From Pseudomonas sp. RIT-562 (GTDB taxonomy: Bacteria; Pseudomonadota; Gammaproteobacteria; Pseudomonadales; Pseudomonadaceae), in NCBI RefSeq assembly GCF_026241895.1, contig NZ_JAPJIV010000008.1, forward strand, positions 177,451 through 241,450: a stretch of DNA of 64,000 bases, in the 5' to 3' direction. The position numbers and the translations under genes are program-made. Each line of letters begins with the position of its first letter. Position 1 is the first letter of the stretch. This document shows, one piece after another, positions 63,401 through 64,000 of this stretch. A model generated the notes under the pieces. It had not been told where the DNA came from. It was given only the letters and a program-made list of their open reading frames with translations, and ran no database searches.

Positions 63401-63905
63401 CGGCCCAGTCTTCAAGCCAATCGGCCCGGTAAACCTGATACTGGTCGAACAGGTCAGCCAGGCGTTCGGACAGCTGGTAGCGCTTGCGCAAGTCGCTGTC
63501 GTTGGTGAGGAAGCGTTGCAGTGGTTCGAAGTGCGGCTGATCGATCACCTGCGGCAGCAGGCGCATCAGGCGCCAGGTCAACGGCGCTTTATCGAGCAGG
63601 GACTTGAGCGGAATTTCATCGCGACCCAAGACCATGCGATAAAGCTGCCACATGAAACTGCCAGGCAGCTGCACGTCGATGGCGGCGGCAATTCCACACC
63701 CGCCCATGTCGTCGTCTTCAGGGTCTTGCGCCAGTGCCAGCTTGAGCCACTGGGCAATGCCATTGCTCTGGACCAGGGCTATTTCGTTTTCCAAGGGAGC
63801 CAGCGGATAACGCCGCATCCAGCTCACCACCAGGCTGCGCAACTCGTCCAGGCGGTTGCCGTGAACCACCATAAAACCAGCACTGAGGGACGTCGCGTCC
63901 GGCAT
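60453..63905 (-). CDS. recC: exodeoxyribonuclease V subunit gamma (RecC)
   Basis: The protein has 1150 residues from ATG 63905, eight bases after AGGA. The extra eight upstream residues in frame are left out. It has the RecC pattern: an N-terminal inactive helicase fold (GFMVVHGNRLDELRSLVVSWMRRYPLAPLENEIALVQSNGIAQWLK), VIVFGISSLPAQALEAL, KLVCLLGMNDGDYPR and a C-terminal nuclease-like fold. RecC holds the complex together and reads Chi. It is the first gene of the operon, whose promoter must lie at 63906-64000 or beyond. Confidence 0.97.
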   Translation of the reverse strand: MPDATSLSAGFMVVHGNRLDELRSLVVSWMRRYPLAPLENEIALVQSNGIAQWLKLALAQDPEDDDMGGCGIAAAIDVQLPGSFMWQLYRMVLGRDEIPLKSLLDKAPLTWRLMRLLPQVIDQPHFEPLQRFLTNDSDLRKRYQLSERLADLFDQYQVYRADWLEDWAEGRHQLRNGRGEAKPLTPANAWQAELWRALLLDVGEQGMAQSRAGVHQRFIERINSLDEAPAGLPSRVIVFGISSLPAQALEALAGLARFSQVLLCVHNPCRHHWADIVADKDLLRHQYKRQARKHGMPVVLDPQTLHQHAHPLLAAWGKQGRDYINLLDSYDDPNSYRSAFRDGRIDLFSDSEPLNMLNQLQDDILELRPLGETRERWPAVDLQHDQSIRFQIAHSAQREVEILHDQLLARFSANPDLRPRDVIVMVPDIDSYAPHIRAVFGQLEHRDQRFIPFTLADQGQRGRDPLLIAVEHLLKLPDSRFPVSEILDLLDVPALRARFGVEERDLPTLHRWIEGAGIRWGMNAEQRASLGLPSELEQNSWRFGLRRMLLGYAVGSSSAYGGIEPYDEIGGLDAALIGPLVALLDALEIAHRELASPAAPGQWGLRLQALIQLFFQASNEHDDYLLAQLEELRETWLETCESVALHDPLPLTVVREAWLAGLDQGRLSQRFLAGAVNFCTLMPMRAIPFKLVCLLGMNDGDYPRAQPPLDFDLMGSDYRPGDRSRREDDRYLLLEALLSARDQLYISWVGRSIRDNSERPASVLIGQLRDHLANGWHLANEAQDLLAAMTQEHPLQPFSARYFHEGDELFSYASEWQTLHQATAAVADFQTLEPYTQEEPLSLGQLQDFLRNPVRHFFSQRLKIFFEAAEAPLANEEPFVLDALQRYSLSDSLLEAALGQPELADQTLAAHAIRLQNSGLLPMAGFGEYLQRELIEPLPDLLLRYQQLLTLWPTPLASALPINLESQGLRLEGWLSGLHQRADGGLLAVTTIPNSIGGIKARKWHLLTRPWVNHLVACASGWPMTTALVASDDSLLLAPIEQSQAMGILGDLLLAWKTGMRQPLPIAVKTAFAWLGQTDPVKAEAAARKAYEGDGLTTDGERRESAALARQFKDYDALMADESFPGWCDALYRPLLQAPWRSLNSEDSRA

Positions 63906-64000
63906 AAAGGCTTCCTTGGAAAAATACAAATGCCAGGGCGAACCTTAGCATTGTCGGCAGGCTGTGGCAGCCGGGAGAGGCTTGGTGTTGATGCGGAAAC
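63906..64000. other. upstream region of recC, no gene
   Basis: No open frame of note is seen in these last 95 bp. They should contain the recCBD ribosome site and part of its promoter. Confidence 0.5.

Overview
The window reads as chromosome of a fluorescent-type Pseudomonas. Support comes from a Pseudomonas-like tmRNA, the recC-recB-recD order, yfiRNB, mmsAB, OprD and FecIR/TonB-receptor genes, dispersed REP elements of the GTAGGAG...GCGAT type, and GC-rich codon use. All calls rest on reading the sequence; no database search was run.

Left edge (1-1195): the 3' end of a D-lactate dehydrogenase-type FAD/Fe-S protein, a small exported protein, and ssrA (tmRNA).

1173-12923 is an integrated genomic island of about 11.7 kb in the 3' end of ssrA. 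A tyrosine recombinase lies just inside the left end, and the ssrA 3' terminus is repeated (23 bp, two mismatches) at 12901-12923. GGTATTCC repeats that look like integrase arm sites lie inside both ends. The left half holds recombination/replication-type genes (int; a DUF3987 protein, a small linker protein, a second recombinase-like protein and an 89-residue protein) and unusual GTCGCCA-rich inverted repeats. The right half is more AT-rich and carries one tightly overlapping operon, a complete His-Xaa-Ser (Hxs) system: HxsD, two radical SAM maturases (HxsB, HxsC), the repeat-bearing precursor HxsA, a small membrane protein of the TIGR03982 type and a MauG-like diheme protein. This is the most unusual system here: a ribosomal protein precursor that is probably modified on His-Xaa-Ser repeats, exported, and further oxidised by a diheme enzyme. 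Its product is, to my knowledge, unknown.

12931-30352 is core genome: a three-gene envelope operon of unknown function; an OprD porin with a LysR regulator, a YfcC/DcuC-type carrier and a CocE-type hydrolase; a HipBA module; a FecI-FecR-TonB receptor iron-uptake set with a probable Fur box; and a chemoreceptor.

30381-41341 is a catabolic locus: an alkylglycerone-phosphate synthase-like flavoprotein, a GlpD-like dehydrogenase, an FGGY kinase, a phospholipase C-like exported protein, DUF1302 and DUF1329 envelope proteins, and an AraC regulator. Together they suggest uptake and breakdown of a glycerol-containing lipid (inference).

41352-52222 mixes a SulP transporter, an epimerase, LysR regulators, a TauE/SafE permease, an NAD(P)H oxidoreductase, a MerR regulator, a cupin protein and mmsAB (valine degradation), with REP pairs in four intergenic gaps. 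52219-54568 is yfiRNB (c-di-GMP control) and 54668-63905 is recCBD (double-strand break repair).
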